In this document: piece by piece, positions 1 to 8,839 of the stretch
Position numbering within the stretch: position 1 is the stretch's first letter
How the letters are laid out: each line of letters begins with the position of its first letter
Assembly: GCA_013002885.1 (NCBI GenBank)
Contig: JABDLS010000022.1
Coordinates: 1-41,419, forward strand
Reading direction: 5' to 3'
DNA: 41,419 nucleotides
Source: Gemmatimonadota bacterium
Lineage (GTDB): Bacteria > Gemmatimonadota > Gemmatimonadetes > Longimicrobiales > Gaopeijiaceae
Program-made: the position numbers and the translations under genes
Notes under the pieces: generated by a model
Database searches by the model: none
Seen by the model: the letters and a program-made list of their open reading frames with translations, nothing else
Told to the model about the DNA's origin: nothing

Positions 1-121
1 GCGATTCGGCATTCGGTCTATCCCGACTCTGATCTTCTTCAAGGACGGCGAGCCGCTGTTCGAGATGGTCGGTGCGGTGCCGAAGCCCGTGTTGGAGCGG
101 GAGATCAACCTGCTGCTGTAG
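1..121 (+). CDS. Thioredoxin, C-terminal end (partial)
   Basis: The reading frame begins at base 2, is open from the window edge and stops with TAG at 119-121, giving the last 39 residues. It shows the C-terminal half of a thioredoxin fold: the stretch RSIPT with the cis-proline that faces the active site, then the strand LIFFKDG, the glycine turn after EMVGAVPK, and a final helix. The CxxC active site lies upstream of the window, so function in disulfide reduction is known only from the family. It ends well before the toxin-antitoxin genes, which run in the opposite direction. Confidence 0.85.
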   Translation, partial: RFGIRSIPTLIFFKDGEPLFEMVGAVPKPVLEREINLLL

Positions 122-182
122 AGCGCGCATCGTGGGCGAATTCACGTCGTTGCCTGGCTGCGAATCGAGGTTCGACCCGAGC

Positions 183-198
183 GGCCGGCCGGCCGGCC
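183..198. repeat. Four tandem GGCC units
   Basis: GGCC is repeated four times without a break, forming a 16-base self-complementary tract between the thioredoxin and toxin stop codons. It could fold in transcripts from either direction, but there is no following T run, so a terminator role is not shown. Confidence 0.6.
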
Positions 199-232
199 CG
201 CCACGCCAAGGCTGGTGAGCGACCGCCCCAAC

Positions 233-640
233 TCAGATCCACTCTACGTCAACGATCGTCTCGACGGCCTCGAACTCTCGATCACCCGTGACGACCGTCG
301 CGTCGAAGCGGGCGGCAGTCGCAACGGCAAAGGCATCTGCGTATGAGAGCGGGTGCTTGGCCTTTACCCGTGCGGCGTCCAGCACATCGTCGAGGGTGTT
401 GCCGACGACTTCGACGGGGAGGGACTCGAGGTGGTCGAGTGCCCGTTCCGCGTCATCGAGAGACCGGTGCCGTGCGACGATGTAGTAGACCTCGCCCACG
501 TTGATCTCGTTGACGAGCAATGGGACGTCGGTCTCGATCGCTTCCCTCAGCAGGTCAGCGACCCGTGCGGCCCCCTCTTCGTCGGCGAGCAACACCAGGA
601 TCGCGTATGAGTCCAGCAGCCTTCTGGGTGGAGCGGACAT
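233..640 (-). CDS. PIN-domain ribonuclease toxin (VapC family)
   Basis: A 135-residue protein of normal VapC length. The PIN acidic residues are in place: D10 in LLDSYA, E50 in the NVGEVYYIV helix, D102 in SYADAFAVA, and D120 in VVTGDREF. VapC proteins are Mg-dependent ribonucleases that cut RNA and are silenced by a partner antitoxin; here the partner is the AbrB-type gene directly upstream. The ATG at 638-640 is only nine residues before the first catalytic Asp, so it is probably the true start. The gene lies 86 bases inside the 3' end of the antitoxin frame, a longer overlap than the few bases usual for such pairs. No substitution suggests loss of activity. Confidence 0.85.
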   Translation of the reverse strand: MSAPPRRLLDSYAILVLLADEEGAARVADLLREAIETDVPLLVNEINVGEVYYIVARHRSLDDAERALDHLESLPVEVVGNTLDDVLDAARVKAKHPLSYADAFAVATAARFDATVVTGDREFEAVETIVDVEWI

Positions 641-863
641 CCTCCTCCTCGCGGTCGCGCTCGAGCGCCTTCGTCAAAGATGTGCCGTCGGCGAGCAGGC
701 CCTGCGCAGCACGCACGGGGTCGTCGCCCACGGGTTCGATCACCACACGGCGCCCCCCGGCGTGGGTCACCCGCACCAGGTCGCCTGGCTCGAGACCGAT
801 CGCCTTACGCAGGTCGGCTGGGACCACGACTTGGCCCTTGGGGGACGTTCGAACGATGGACAT
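555..863 (-). CDS. AbrB/MazE-type antitoxin of the VapC pair
   Basis: A 102-residue protein. Residues 1-47 form a SpoVT/AbrB swapped-hairpin DNA-binding domain (RTSPKGQVVVPADLRKAIGL, then GDLVRV). Residues 50-75 resemble the toxin-wrapping tail of such antitoxins (LTKALERDREEED). The last ~28 residues lie over the start of the toxin gene and are Arg/Gly-rich, so they may be non-functional read-through; an ancestral stop near residue 75 may have been lost by mutation or frameshift. The protein should neutralise the PIN toxin and repress its own promoter. Three GTTAAAC half-sites lie just upstream of its ATG and are the likely operators. Confidence 0.82.
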   Translation of the reverse strand: MSIVRTSPKGQVVVPADLRKAIGLEPGDLVRVTHAGGRRVVIEPVGDDPVRAAQGLLADGTSLTKALERDREEEDVRSTQKAAGLIRDPGVARRRRGGRTGR

Positions 864-875
864 CGGCGGATCCGG

Positions 876-921
876 GTTAAACTACATCTCATGACGTTTA
901 ACACACTACCCAAAGTTAAAC
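876..921 (-). promoter_or_regulatory. Three GTTAAAC half-sites, likely TA operator
   Basis: GTTAAAC occurs at 876-882 and 915-921 and its reverse complement GTTTAAC at 896-902, with starts 20 and 19 bases apart, about two helical turns. The tract is AT-rich in a GC-rich neighbourhood and ends 13 bases before the antitoxin ATG (861-863). The alternating orientation suits cooperative binding of an AbrB-type dimer or toxin-antitoxin complex. Operator function is inferred. Confidence 0.6.
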
Positions 922-1041
922 AAAAGGCCTCCCATCGACCATGGCCTGTATCCTGAACCGGCCGCCACACGGAAGTTGCTACGGGTGGAAGTCTGAACCA
1001 TGGCGCACTGGGACGCACCCATGAAGCGCCTCTCCCGACCC

Positions 1042-2019
1042 TCACCCCTCCCTCCGCAAGCGCCCCCACACGCTCAAGTCGAAGGTCACGTCGTCCTGGA
1101 TGGCAGCGAGCTCCTCGGCGTGACGCCATGCGGTCTGCAGATGGGCCAGGTCGTCCGCCACGGCCCGCTCCTCCACCTCACGACTCGCGAGCATCTCGAG
1201 AGCGAGGCGGATGTGCACCTCGAGCTTCGAGACGCGAGCCGTTCGGTTGACGCCCCGCCGTCGGGCTGCGGCGTGGAAGACCGACACCGCGGTCCCACCC
1301 TTCTTACCGATGTACGCGAGCGCCTTTCGGAGATCCTCCTTCGGTGTAGCGGATCGGGTGAGCAGCGGGAGGGTGAGGCGGGCCGCCTCGAAGGCGTCGG
1401 GGCCCTCGAGGGTCTGCTTTCGCCGTATGCGAAGCTGCCAGCCGTGCGGCTCGGTGGGCACGAGGCGCATGTCCAGGAGCTCCCGTCGCGTCATGTCGGT
1501 CCAGCCGCCGTCGGGGGTCGGGACCCTCGCTACCGGCGGGCTCTTGAGCACACCGCTAGCGAGTAGTGTGATGACGAGCACGAAGCCGATGCCGATGAGG
1601 GCGGCGTACCCGAGGGCGAACCCGACGACGACCCCAATCAAGGCGAATGCCGTCATCAGCTTCGCGGCCCGCTTTCGCCGCATATACTGTGCGTGGCGAC
1701 GACGAAGGCGTGCTCCGTAGCGAAGGGTTGGGAGCTCCGCTTGGGTGCCGACCCGCAACAAGTCGAATCCCTCCCGGCGGGCCAGCGTCAGCTCTCCGGT
1801 ACTCCCCCGCTCTCTGGTCTCCTCGAAGATCCGATCACACTCGGCGACTGCATCCCACCGGTCTTCGATGGGCGCCAGGTTCCACTCTCCGCACTCGGTG
1901 CAGATCGCCCAGAGCCGACCGCTGTCGGGGGCGAAGGCGAGGCTACGGCCCACCGGGAAGCTCTCGACGGCCTCATTGCTTCCCAGATGGTGGTGACACG
2001 CGAGGCAGGAAGAGTACAT
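1042..2019 (-). CDS. Zinc-ribbon membrane protein, function unknown
   Basis: A 325-residue protein not recognised as a named family. The N-terminus carries two knuckles, CLAC (C5, C8) and CTEC (C40, C43), spaced as in a zinc ribbon. A basic stretch (residues ~100-120) precedes two hydrophobic segments at about 121-138 and 139-158 with a short turn, so the zinc ribbon and the ~165-residue C-terminal part should both face the cytoplasm. The C-terminus is helical and charged (KEDLRKALAYIGKKGG and after). It is the last gene of a minus-strand run after the dual cNMP-domain protein, 38 bases away, and could be a structural or sensory partner of the transporter upstream. Confidence 0.75.
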   Translation of the reverse strand: MYSSCLACHHHLGSNEAVESFPVGRSLAFAPDSGRLWAICTECGEWNLAPIEDRWDAVAECDRIFEETRERGSTGELTLARREGFDLLRVGTQAELPTLRYGARLRRRHAQYMRRKRAAKLMTAFALIGVVVGFALGYAALIGIGFVLVITLLASGVLKSPPVARVPTPDGGWTDMTRRELLDMRLVPTEPHGWQLRIRRKQTLEGPDAFEAARLTLPLLTRSATPKEDLRKALAYIGKKGGTAVSVFHAAARRRGVNRTARVSKLEVHIRLALEMLASREVEERAVADDLAHLQTAWRHAEELAAIQDDVTFDLSVWGRLRREG

Positions 2020-2057
2020 GGCCCAGAGCTACGAAGCGCCCTTCGGCCTGTCCACCC

Positions 2058-2972
2058 TCATCCGTTGCCAGCCGATCGCGCCCCAGGCTTAGCCGGGCCC
2101 GCCAACCACGCCGCCATCCGCCCGAGCACGGCGTAGCCGAGCTCGAAGTGATCTTCGGCCACGTCCATGAAGGGATCGATGCCGACGCGGAGGAGCGCGG
2201 TGGCCTCGGCCGCTCGCGCCGACCCCGTGTAGGGTCGACCACTCAGAGTCTCGGCGAATCCCGGGGCGCTGCCGACACCGGCTCGCAGCTCGTCGGCCCG
2301 CCATCCGTCGAGCATGACGGCTCCGGAGCACACGACGTAGAACTGCTCGGCGAGCGCTCCCTCTGTCCAGAGGGTGTCGCCGGGCTCGAGCAAGACCGTC
2401 TCCACCCGACCGGCGAGTTCGGCGATCGCATCCATACTCTCCCGGGGCAGAACGGGCGATCGCTGCAGCGCGATCATGCGACCGACGCGGTCGAGCGCGC
2501 CGTCGTGAGGCAGCGGCCCGACGTCGCCTGCGCCGGCGAGAGCAGCGACCCGTGCCGGCGGGCGGGTCGTGACCTCGCTGGCCATGTTGGATAAGAGGGC
2601 GGCGAGGATCGCGAAGTGGCGCTCACAGAGATTGCGGAGATCGTCGGTCTCGAGCCGCAGGGCCACGATATCGGTCTCGGCGCGGACGCCCGGGCTGCGG
2701 TGGTCGGGATCGAGCACGTCGGGATATCCGACGAGACTCCAGGGCTCGAGGACGCGATCCTCATGCCCGTCTCTGATCCGCAGGTAGCCATCGAGGAGCA
2801 TATAGATGCCCGTGGGCGCCTCGCCGGGAGGAATTAGCCACCCACCTTCGTCGAGCCCGACCTCCGACGCTTCGGCGGTGAGGAGCCCGATCTGACTCGG
2901 CGAAAGCGTTCGGAACGGGGCAAGTGTTCTGAGGTGAACGAGCGGCCCGACCGAATCGCTGCGACTCGTCAT
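2058..2972 (-). CDS. Protein with two CRP-like cyclic-nucleotide-binding-fold domains
   Basis: A 304-residue protein with two CRP-type beta-barrels, about residues 13-130 (LAPFRTLSPSQIGLL ... GIYMLLDGYLRI) and 180-300 (AELAGRVETVLLEPGDTLW ... EQFYVVCSGAVML). There is no helix-turn-helix, so it is not a CRP/FNR transcription factor. The phosphate-binding cassette, normally FGE-x-AL followed by PR-[AS]-A, is degraded in both copies (GFAETLSGRPYTGSARA in the second), so ligand binding is doubtful. It starts 19 bases after the NTT-like/HEAT gene, in the same operon. Fused NTT-HEAT-cNMP proteins exist in other bacteria, so this is probably a separate-gene version of that regulatory module. Confidence 0.8.
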   Translation of the reverse strand: MTSRSDSVGPLVHLRTLAPFRTLSPSQIGLLTAEASEVGLDEGGWLIPPGEAPTGIYMLLDGYLRIRDGHEDRVLEPWSLVGYPDVLDPDHRSPGVRAETDIVALRLETDDLRNLCERHFAILAALLSNMASEVTTRPPARVAALAGAGDVGPLPHDGALDRVGRMIALQRSPVLPRESMDAIAELAGRVETVLLEPGDTLWTEGALAEQFYVVCSGAVMLDGWRADELRAGVGSAPGFAETLSGRPYTGSARAAEATALLRVGIDPFMDVAEDHFELGYAVLGRMAAWLAGPAKPGARSAGNG

Positions 2973-2991
2973 TGGGCCTCCCTCCGACCCG

Positions 2992-5760
2992 TCATGCGGC
3001 CTCCGTCGCGCCGAGGGCGCGGCGCGATCGATCGAGCACCCGGTCGTGGTCGTCGGAGAGCGGTGCGGTGGCTTCGAGGGCGTCCTTCACGACTTCCACG
3101 CGGAGCTCCACGGCGTGAGTCGCGGCGAGCGAACTCGCCGACTCGGTACCGCACCCGATGAGGGCTCGCAGCGCTGAGGCATAGGCGAGGTCGGTACTCT
3201 CGGGGTCGCGCCAGTGCGCGTCGTGTTCCCCATGAAGGTCGTCGAGGAGCGTGGCGAGCGGCTCGCGCAGGGGTGGCACCACCATATGAACGAGCAGCTC
3301 GCGGCTCCCGGCTCGGGACCGCGGTAACGGGCTGTGGAGGCCGCGATAGACGCGTTGGTACTCGTCGCTACCGGACTGGAGGTTGAGCAGTCGGAACGCC
3401 CGCTCGAGGGCGTGGTCTTGCTTGTCACGCAGGAGGGCGACGAGGACGTCGTGGACCTCGGTCTTCCGAGCGGGGACGGCCCGCGCCCCGGCCTCCAGCG
3501 TATGCCGCCACTCCATCAACTCGAACGCCGTGGAGACGGCGTATTGGATGGCGTCCTGGACCATGACGCCATCCATGGGATAGGCGGGCTGCTCACGCCG
3601 CCAGCGACCCAGCGCACGCAGGACCTTGAAGCGGATGAGACCATCGGTCTCGTCCTCGAGGTGCCGGAGGAGCACCTGTGGCGCCTGGCTCGAGCCCGAC
3701 AGGGCCAGCGCTCCGGGGAGCTGGCTGCGCACGGCGGGCGAGATCGTGCGTGACTCCAGAGCTTCGGACAGGCGTGTCACCGCCAGCGGCCCGAAGCGTG
3801 TGAGCGCGAAGCGTGCCTCCTCGCGCACGCTTCTGCGCCCCAGGCAGTGGATGAGGGGTGTCACCAGCCCAGGCGCTCGAAGCTGGCCCGCGGCGGCCGC
3901 GGCTTCACGGGCTACCGAGGCGTCAGGGTCCTCGAGCAGGTCGAGGAGCAGCGGCTCCAGGTCGGTGGACGGCCGTACGCGAAGAGCCGCCGCCACCGCC
4001 CGCCGAACGTCCACGGCCGCCGATCGCGTCGAGCCGAGAAGCTCTTCCTCGACCGCTCGGTCCTGATCCCACCCGCACGCCACGAAGGCGGCGCGAGCCG
4101 TCGCGACGACTGCGGGGTCCCCGTCCCTGAACGCCTCCTCGAAGGCTACCCGCTCAGGGGCCAGGACCGAGAGGGCGCGAAGGGCGGTGGCGCGGACGGT
4201 GGGGTCGACGTGGCGCACGAGCCTCCGGATGAGCACAACGGTCTCGTCTCGGCCCGATCCGATGAACAGCTCCGTGGCCCGCGCGACGACGGCGGGCGAT
4301 GGATGGTAGAGGATCGATGGTGGGATCGAGCTGGACTGACCTTGTCCATCGAGAAGGTCCAGGGCCGCGATCACGCGGCGGTCATCGGGGGAGCTGAGCG
4401 TCGCGAGGAGGGCATCGATGGAGGCGACATCGAGGGCAGGGAAGCCTCCGCTCCCGCGCTCTGTCTCGGGGTGGAGCGTCTCGCGGAAGAGATCGAGGTA
4501 GTGCTCCTTGAGACTCGTGGCGACAACCAGCCACGCTGCCGCCGTGACGCAGGCTAGCGCAGCGAAGGCCGGAGTGGTCGCGGGAGTCGACAGCATCATG
4601 AGGATGACGACGGAGGCCAGGGCCTGCCCACCCCGTTGTCCGAGGACGTCGATGATGCCTTTGACCTGTGCCCTCAGACGGTCCGACAGCGGCACGAAGA
4701 GCAGCTCGGCGCCAGTCCGGTACAGGGAGTGACGAAGACCACCGTCTGCGGTCTTCAGGACGACACCCGCGGTGAGCCCCCCGACGACGGCGAAGCCGAG
4801 CGATGACACGAGCAGGATGGCCGGCACGAAGATGATGGCGGTCGTGAGACCGAACTGCCCGAGCAGCCACCCGACGGCGATGAGCTGCACGGCCAGCGAG
4901 AGCAGGTTGATGGCCAGGTACGTGCTGGCGAAGAAGGAACCCAGCTCGGCGGCGGGGACGAGCTCGTCGGCGACGCTCTTGAAGACGAAGTCGACGAGCG
5001 TGAAGGTCACGGTGGCCAGGAGCACCATCGTGGCGATCCGAAGCAGATACGGGCGCGTCTGGATTGCCCGAACCACCTCTCCGAGGTCACTCCATTGCCC
5101 CCGCGGTCGGCCGTGCGTCTCCTGGACGTCGAGAAGCGTGGGCGCCGTCGAGGCCGCGAGGAAGGCAATGGCGGCACCGAGGACGAGGTGGCGAGGCTCG
5201 ACCAGCGCCGTCGCTCCCCGTGCCAGCGCCGATCCGACGATGGCTCCCACGACGCTGCCCGTGGCGATGACGGGAAAGACCCGCTTGGCCTGCGTCACGG
5301 TGAAGCGGGCGGCCAGGATCGTCCAGAAGCGCACCACGACGAGCGAGACGATGATGCCTGACCACACATAGAGGGAGTAGAGCGCCCAGACATCGTCCCC
5401 GATGAAGAGCCAGAAGCCCGCCGTGATCACACCCGCCGCTACGAGCCAACGGCTCAGCTCGTTGCGCGCCGACAGCCGCCGGACGACTCGAGGCTCCCGA
5501 TGACCGACGCCCAGCGCGACCACCGCGATGGCGAGGTAGACCCATGGAAGGCGCCGCGCGGACAGGGACGCCAGGAAGAGCGCGTCTCTGGCCGTTTCCA
5601 GAAGCGCATGCCCTACCATGAAGGCGAACAGCGTTAGGAACGCCCCCACGACATCCCGTCGCTCGTCGGGGCGAATCCGGCCCAGAAGAGCGAAAAGACG
5701 CAGCGTAATGCGGTTGAAGCGCCGCAGGACCGGTGCCGAATCCGGAACCGAAGATGCCAA
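2992..5760 (-). CDS. NTT/MFS-like transporter with C-terminal HEAT repeats
   Basis: The first ~430 residues are a polytopic domain resembling the ATP/ADP translocase (NTT, Npt1/Npt2) branch of MFS-like carriers. It opens with an Arg-rich lead (LRLFALLGRIRPDERRDVV), then a helix with the pattern MVGHALLETARDALFL, then many further hydrophobic helices. The remaining ~490 residues are helical HEAT/ARM-type repeats (for example VVARATELFIGSGRD and DPDASVAREAAAAAGQLRAPG). No ATG lies before the first helix; TTG at 5758-5760 is chosen because it begins just ahead of the basic lead with an AGG ten bases upstream, giving 922 residues. Family members exchange nucleotides, but free-living bacterial homologues have unproven substrates. 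It is divergent from the exported dikinase gene. Confidence 0.75.
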   Translation of the reverse strand: MASSVPDSAPVLRRFNRITLRLFALLGRIRPDERRDVVGAFLTLFAFMVGHALLETARDALFLASLSARRLPWVYLAIAVVALGVGHREPRVVRRLSARNELSRWLVAAGVITAGFWLFIGDDVWALYSLYVWSGIIVSLVVVRFWTILAARFTVTQAKRVFPVIATGSVVGAIVGSALARGATALVEPRHLVLGAAIAFLAASTAPTLLDVQETHGRPRGQWSDLGEVVRAIQTRPYLLRIATMVLLATVTFTLVDFVFKSVADELVPAAELGSFFASTYLAINLLSLAVQLIAVGWLLGQFGLTTAIIFVPAILLVSSLGFAVVGGLTAGVVLKTADGGLRHSLYRTGAELLFVPLSDRLRAQVKGIIDVLGQRGGQALASVVILMMLSTPATTPAFAALACVTAAAWLVVATSLKEHYLDLFRETLHPETERGSGGFPALDVASIDALLATLSSPDDRRVIAALDLLDGQGQSSSIPPSILYHPSPAVVARATELFIGSGRDETVVLIRRLVRHVDPTVRATALRALSVLAPERVAFEEAFRDGDPAVVATARAAFVACGWDQDRAVEEELLGSTRSAAVDVRRAVAAALRVRPSTDLEPLLLDLLEDPDASVAREAAAAAGQLRAPGLVTPLIHCLGRRSVREEARFALTRFGPLAVTRLSEALESRTISPAVRSQLPGALALSGSSQAPQVLLRHLEDETDGLIRFKVLRALGRWRREQPAYPMDGVMVQDAIQYAVSTAFELMEWRHTLEAGARAVPARKTEVHDVLVALLRDKQDHALERAFRLLNLQSGSDEYQRVYRGLHSPLPRSRAGSRELLVHMVVPPLREPLATLLDDLHGEHDAHWRDPESTDLAYASALRALIGCGTESASSLAATHAVELRVEVVKDALEATAPLSDDHDRVLDRSRRALGATEAA

Positions 5761-5878
5761 GGAACGATACCTGTGAGTGGCTGGTGCTGCCGAGCGGACC
5801 GGGGACTCCCTCGGGCACGAACATGCCACTATTCTTGACCACACGGCTACTCCACAGGTGGCCCAAGGGGATCTCGAT
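5761..5878. promoter_or_regulatory. Divergent intergenic region with RBS fixing a TTG start
   Basis: 118 bases separate the divergent transporter and dikinase operons and must hold both promoters; no convincing -35/-10 pair was found. AAGGGG at 5865-5870 lies eight bases before TTG 5879, which decides the start of the plus-strand gene. Open frames from both sides run through this stretch but do not look like protein. Confidence 0.5.
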
Positions 5879-8839
5879 TTGATATCGCATGGTGGGTCGT
5901 GGGCCGCGGCACTCGCCGTCGCGTCCATCGCGATGGGTCCGTTGGGGGTCGCAGCCCAGGCGTTTCCGACTCCGCCGGCGCCCGAGTTGGCCGACTCCGT
6001 GCGACAGGTACTCGTGGCCTTCAAAGGCGCCGAGCGCGGCCCTTACGAGCGCATCCGCTGGTTCTGTAACGACGGGACCGTTCAGCCGCCCGCCGCCGGT
6101 GCGTGTTCAGAGCGCGGCGGAGGCGTCCAGCACGCCGAGCCGAACGCTCGTGCCCGATGGCTCGCCGACCGGCAGTACCACGTCGGTACGATCCTGCAGG
6201 CGCTGCCCTACGACCACTTCGCGGACGAGACGAATGCGGGATACCGGCTCCGAGAGATCGTTCTCGAGCGCTTCCTCGTCGAGGTCGACGACGGCTGGGT
6301 CATGCGCCGGGCGCGGTATTACCGCGGCGCCAAGCAGATCGAGGACGAAGAGCGCGCCGGCCGGGCACTGCTGGAGCAGCGGTTCGCCGACGGCGCCTGG
6401 CTCCGCCCGAACTATCTCCTTGCAGCGCGCCTCGCCGCGAGCGTGCCTCATTCGTCGCTCGGCGACGGTCAGACGATGGACCGGATCCGAGCGGTCTCGA
6501 CCCAGGTCGCGGAGGCCGATGCGACCTTTCAGCCCATTCGGGTCAAGATCCACTCGATGCCGTCGGAAGCGGACATCGCCGCCGTGGAGCGGTACCTCGC
6601 TCGTGGCAGTCATGCCGCCGAGGTGCAGACCAACCTCACCCGCCTGCGCGACGACCTGCGGCTGCAATATGACCCGGAGCGTGCATTGGCGTCCCTCGCC
6701 GCCTACGAGCGTCGCGTGGGTCAGGGCGAGCTCGCGGACGGGATCGCATCGCTTCGCGCCGCCCTCGACGCTGGTGATGTTCAGGGCAGCTTCCAGGCCA
6801 TCGTCCAGCTCGCACCCCTGGTCCGACGGCGGGCGGAGGGTGCCGCGAATGGTCCGCTCGCTGTAGATCTGGTGGACCTGGGGCTCAGCCTTCAAGAACG
6901 AGCGTACGTCCTGGCGGACCGTCTCGACAACGAATCGCCACCCGGCTCTCGGGTCGAGGCGCTGAGCCGGCTCGGCCGCTACGTGACATTGGCGTACGCG
7001 GCCGGGTACCTCTCGCAGCGCGAACACGACGCGCTGCAGGGCGAAGTCTCTGCGCTCGCCGCTCGCATCACCATCTCGGCCGCCGACTACAAGGCGAGTC
7101 TAGCCTACCTGGCCCGGAGTCTCGACTGGGCCCGGGGGACGGTCCGGGGCACCTTCGCACCGGTTCTCGACCGCTACGCCGCCGTCGATCCGGCCGCGCT
7201 CACCTTCTACGACGCCACCCTCCGTGGCTCGGTCGTACTCCCCCTCTCGGGCGTGCTGGACGACCTCCAGAAGGATGCCGACCACGCTCTGGGTGCGACG
7301 CACTCCCTCTTCGGAGTGACGGAGGCATCCGGTCTCCGGGGCCTGAACCCCGGTGTTTCCGTCGGTCCGTTGGATGTTCTCGAACCCGGCCATCACGAGG
7401 ACGTACAGGCGGGAACCATCTACCTCCTGCCTGAAACGCCCCCGGAGCTGAAGCCGGTGGCGGGTGTCCTGACGTTCGACGAGGGCAACCTCCTCTCGCA
7501 TGTCCAGCTCCTCGCCCGGAATCTCGGCATCCCGAACGCCGCCGTCTCTCCCGTACACGAGTCGCGTCTGCTCGCGGCTCGCGGTGAGGAGGTCTTCTAC
7601 GCCGTTACGCCGATGGGGCGGGTCATCGTCAAGTCGCCCGACCAGCTCGACGACGCCGAGCGTCTTCTCGTGGGCGATGCCGACGGGGCGCCGCCGCAAC
7701 GGCATCGCCTGGACACGTCGCGGCTTCGCCTCGACGTACGCACGCCCATCCCCTTGAGCCGGCTGCGGTCCACCGACTCGGGCGTGCTCGTGGGACCGAA
7801 GGCCGCCAACCTCGGCCAGCTCGCAGCCGACTTCCCGGGACGGGTGTCGCCCGCGGTGGCGCTGCCCTTCGGGATGTTCGTCGAGCATGCCAGCCGGCCG
7901 TACGGTGGCTCCCGAGGAACGGTTCTCGACGAGCTCCGCACGGCGGCGGGGCGGGCCGCCGCCATGCGCCTTCAGGGGCGCTCCGAGGACGAGATCGACG
8001 CCATGATGATGGAGCGCCTGGCCTGGGCGCGATTGGCCATCGAACGTCTGGAATGGCTACCGGAGCAGCGTCGGCTGGTGGAGGAGGCGGTCTCCTCGAT
8101 GCTCGAGGGCGAGATCGACCGGGGTGTGTTCATCCGGAGCGACACGAACGTCGAGGATCTGCCCCAGTTCTCCGGCGCCGGTCTCAACCTCACGGTGCCA
8201 CATCAGACGTCCATGGAGCAGATCCTCTTCTCGATCAAGCGCGTATGGACGTCTCCGTTCGCGGACCGCGCCTATCTGTGGCGCCGCCAGATCCTGGAAG
8301 AACAGGGTGAGGTCTACCCGTCCGTCCTCGTTCAGCAGACGGTGCCCTCGGCGAGGTCGGGCGTACTGATCACCACCGGGCTCGGCGACGGTGGCCCCGA
8401 CGACCTCACGGTGGTCGCCGCGGAGGGAGTGGGCGGGGGCGTGGAGGGCGAGGATGCGGAGACGCTCCTGCTCCAGCCCGACGGAGGCGTTCGCCTGCTT
8501 TCGCAGACCAAGAACCCGCGGCGCCGTCAGATCGTACCGGGTGGTACCCGATGGATGGCCGCCGCCCGTCCGGACACGCTCCTCACGCCGGGCGAGCTCG
8601 CGCAGCTCCGAGCAGTGGTCGAGGAGTGGGAGGTGAAGTGGGTGGGGACTCCGGACAGCGAGACGACGTGGGACATGGAGTTCGGTTTCCTCGACGGACG
8701 ACTCTGGCTCTTCCAGGTCCGTCCCTTCATCCGCTTCCGCAACAGTGCGGTCTATGAAGCGCTCGAGGCCCTCGACGCCGTCGCGCTCCGCAATGCCGAT
8801 CTACCTGTGGTCCTCCTCGAGCCGTTGGAAGGTTCATGA
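5879..8839 (+). CDS. Exported GWD-like phosphohistidine/ATP-grasp dikinase
   Basis: Starting at TTG 5879 (AAGGGG eight bases upstream), the 986-residue product opens with a signal peptide ending AAQA, then FPTPP. Residues ~30-490 are a helical region I do not recognise. Around 500-590 is a PEP-utiliser mobile domain with the phospho-acceptor H541 in LLSHVQLLARNLGIPN. From ~640 to the end is a PPDK_N-type ATP-grasp: LVGPKAANLGQL, then IRSDTNVEDLPQFSGAGL near 752, and the closing QVRPF. His domain before ATP-grasp, with no PEP/pyruvate TIM barrel, is the order of plant glucan water dikinase, not of PPDK or PEP synthase. GWD moves the beta-phosphate of ATP to glucan through the His. An exported version is odd, because the periplasm normally lacks ATP. 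It overlaps the next gene by four bases (ATGA). Confidence 0.8.
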   Translation: MISHGGSWAAALAVASIAMGPLGVAAQAFPTPPAPELADSVRQVLVAFKGAERGPYERIRWFCNDGTVQPPAAGACSERGGGVQHAEPNARARWLADRQYHVGTILQALPYDHFADETNAGYRLREIVLERFLVEVDDGWVMRRARYYRGAKQIEDEERAGRALLEQRFADGAWLRPNYLLAARLAASVPHSSLGDGQTMDRIRAVSTQVAEADATFQPIRVKIHSMPSEADIAAVERYLARGSHAAEVQTNLTRLRDDLRLQYDPERALASLAAYERRVGQGELADGIASLRAALDAGDVQGSFQAIVQLAPLVRRRAEGAANGPLAVDLVDLGLSLQERAYVLADRLDNESPPGSRVEALSRLGRYVTLAYAAGYLSQREHDALQGEVSALAARITISAADYKASLAYLARSLDWARGTVRGTFAPVLDRYAAVDPAALTFYDATLRGSVVLPLSGVLDDLQKDADHALGATHSLFGVTEASGLRGLNPGVSVGPLDVLEPGHHEDVQAGTIYLLPETPPELKPVAGVLTFDEGNLLSHVQLLARNLGIPNAAVSPVHESRLLAARGEEVFYAVTPMGRVIVKSPDQLDDAERLLVGDADGAPPQRHRLDTSRLRLDVRTPIPLSRLRSTDSGVLVGPKAANLGQLAADFPGRVSPAVALPFGMFVEHASRPYGGSRGTVLDELRTAAGRAAAMRLQGRSEDEIDAMMMERLAWARLAIERLEWLPEQRRLVEEAVSSMLEGEIDRGVFIRSDTNVEDLPQFSGAGLNLTVPHQTSMEQILFSIKRVWTSPFADRAYLWRRQILEEQGEVYPSVLVQQTVPSARSGVLITTGLGDGGPDDLTVVAAEGVGGGVEGEDAETLLLQPDGGVRLLSQTKNPRRRQIVPGGTRWMAAARPDTLLTPGELAQLRAVVEEWEVKWVGTPDSETTWDMEFGFLDGRLWLFQVRPFIRFRNSAVYEALEALDAVALRNADLPVVLLEPLEGS

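Noticed and set aside
5761..6024. Upstream extension of the NTT-like/HEAT gene on the minus strand, and of the dikinase frame back to 5777
   Set aside because: The two extensions overlap each other and the dikinase signal peptide, and neither reads like protein; TTG 5760 and TTG 5879 fit the protein starts.
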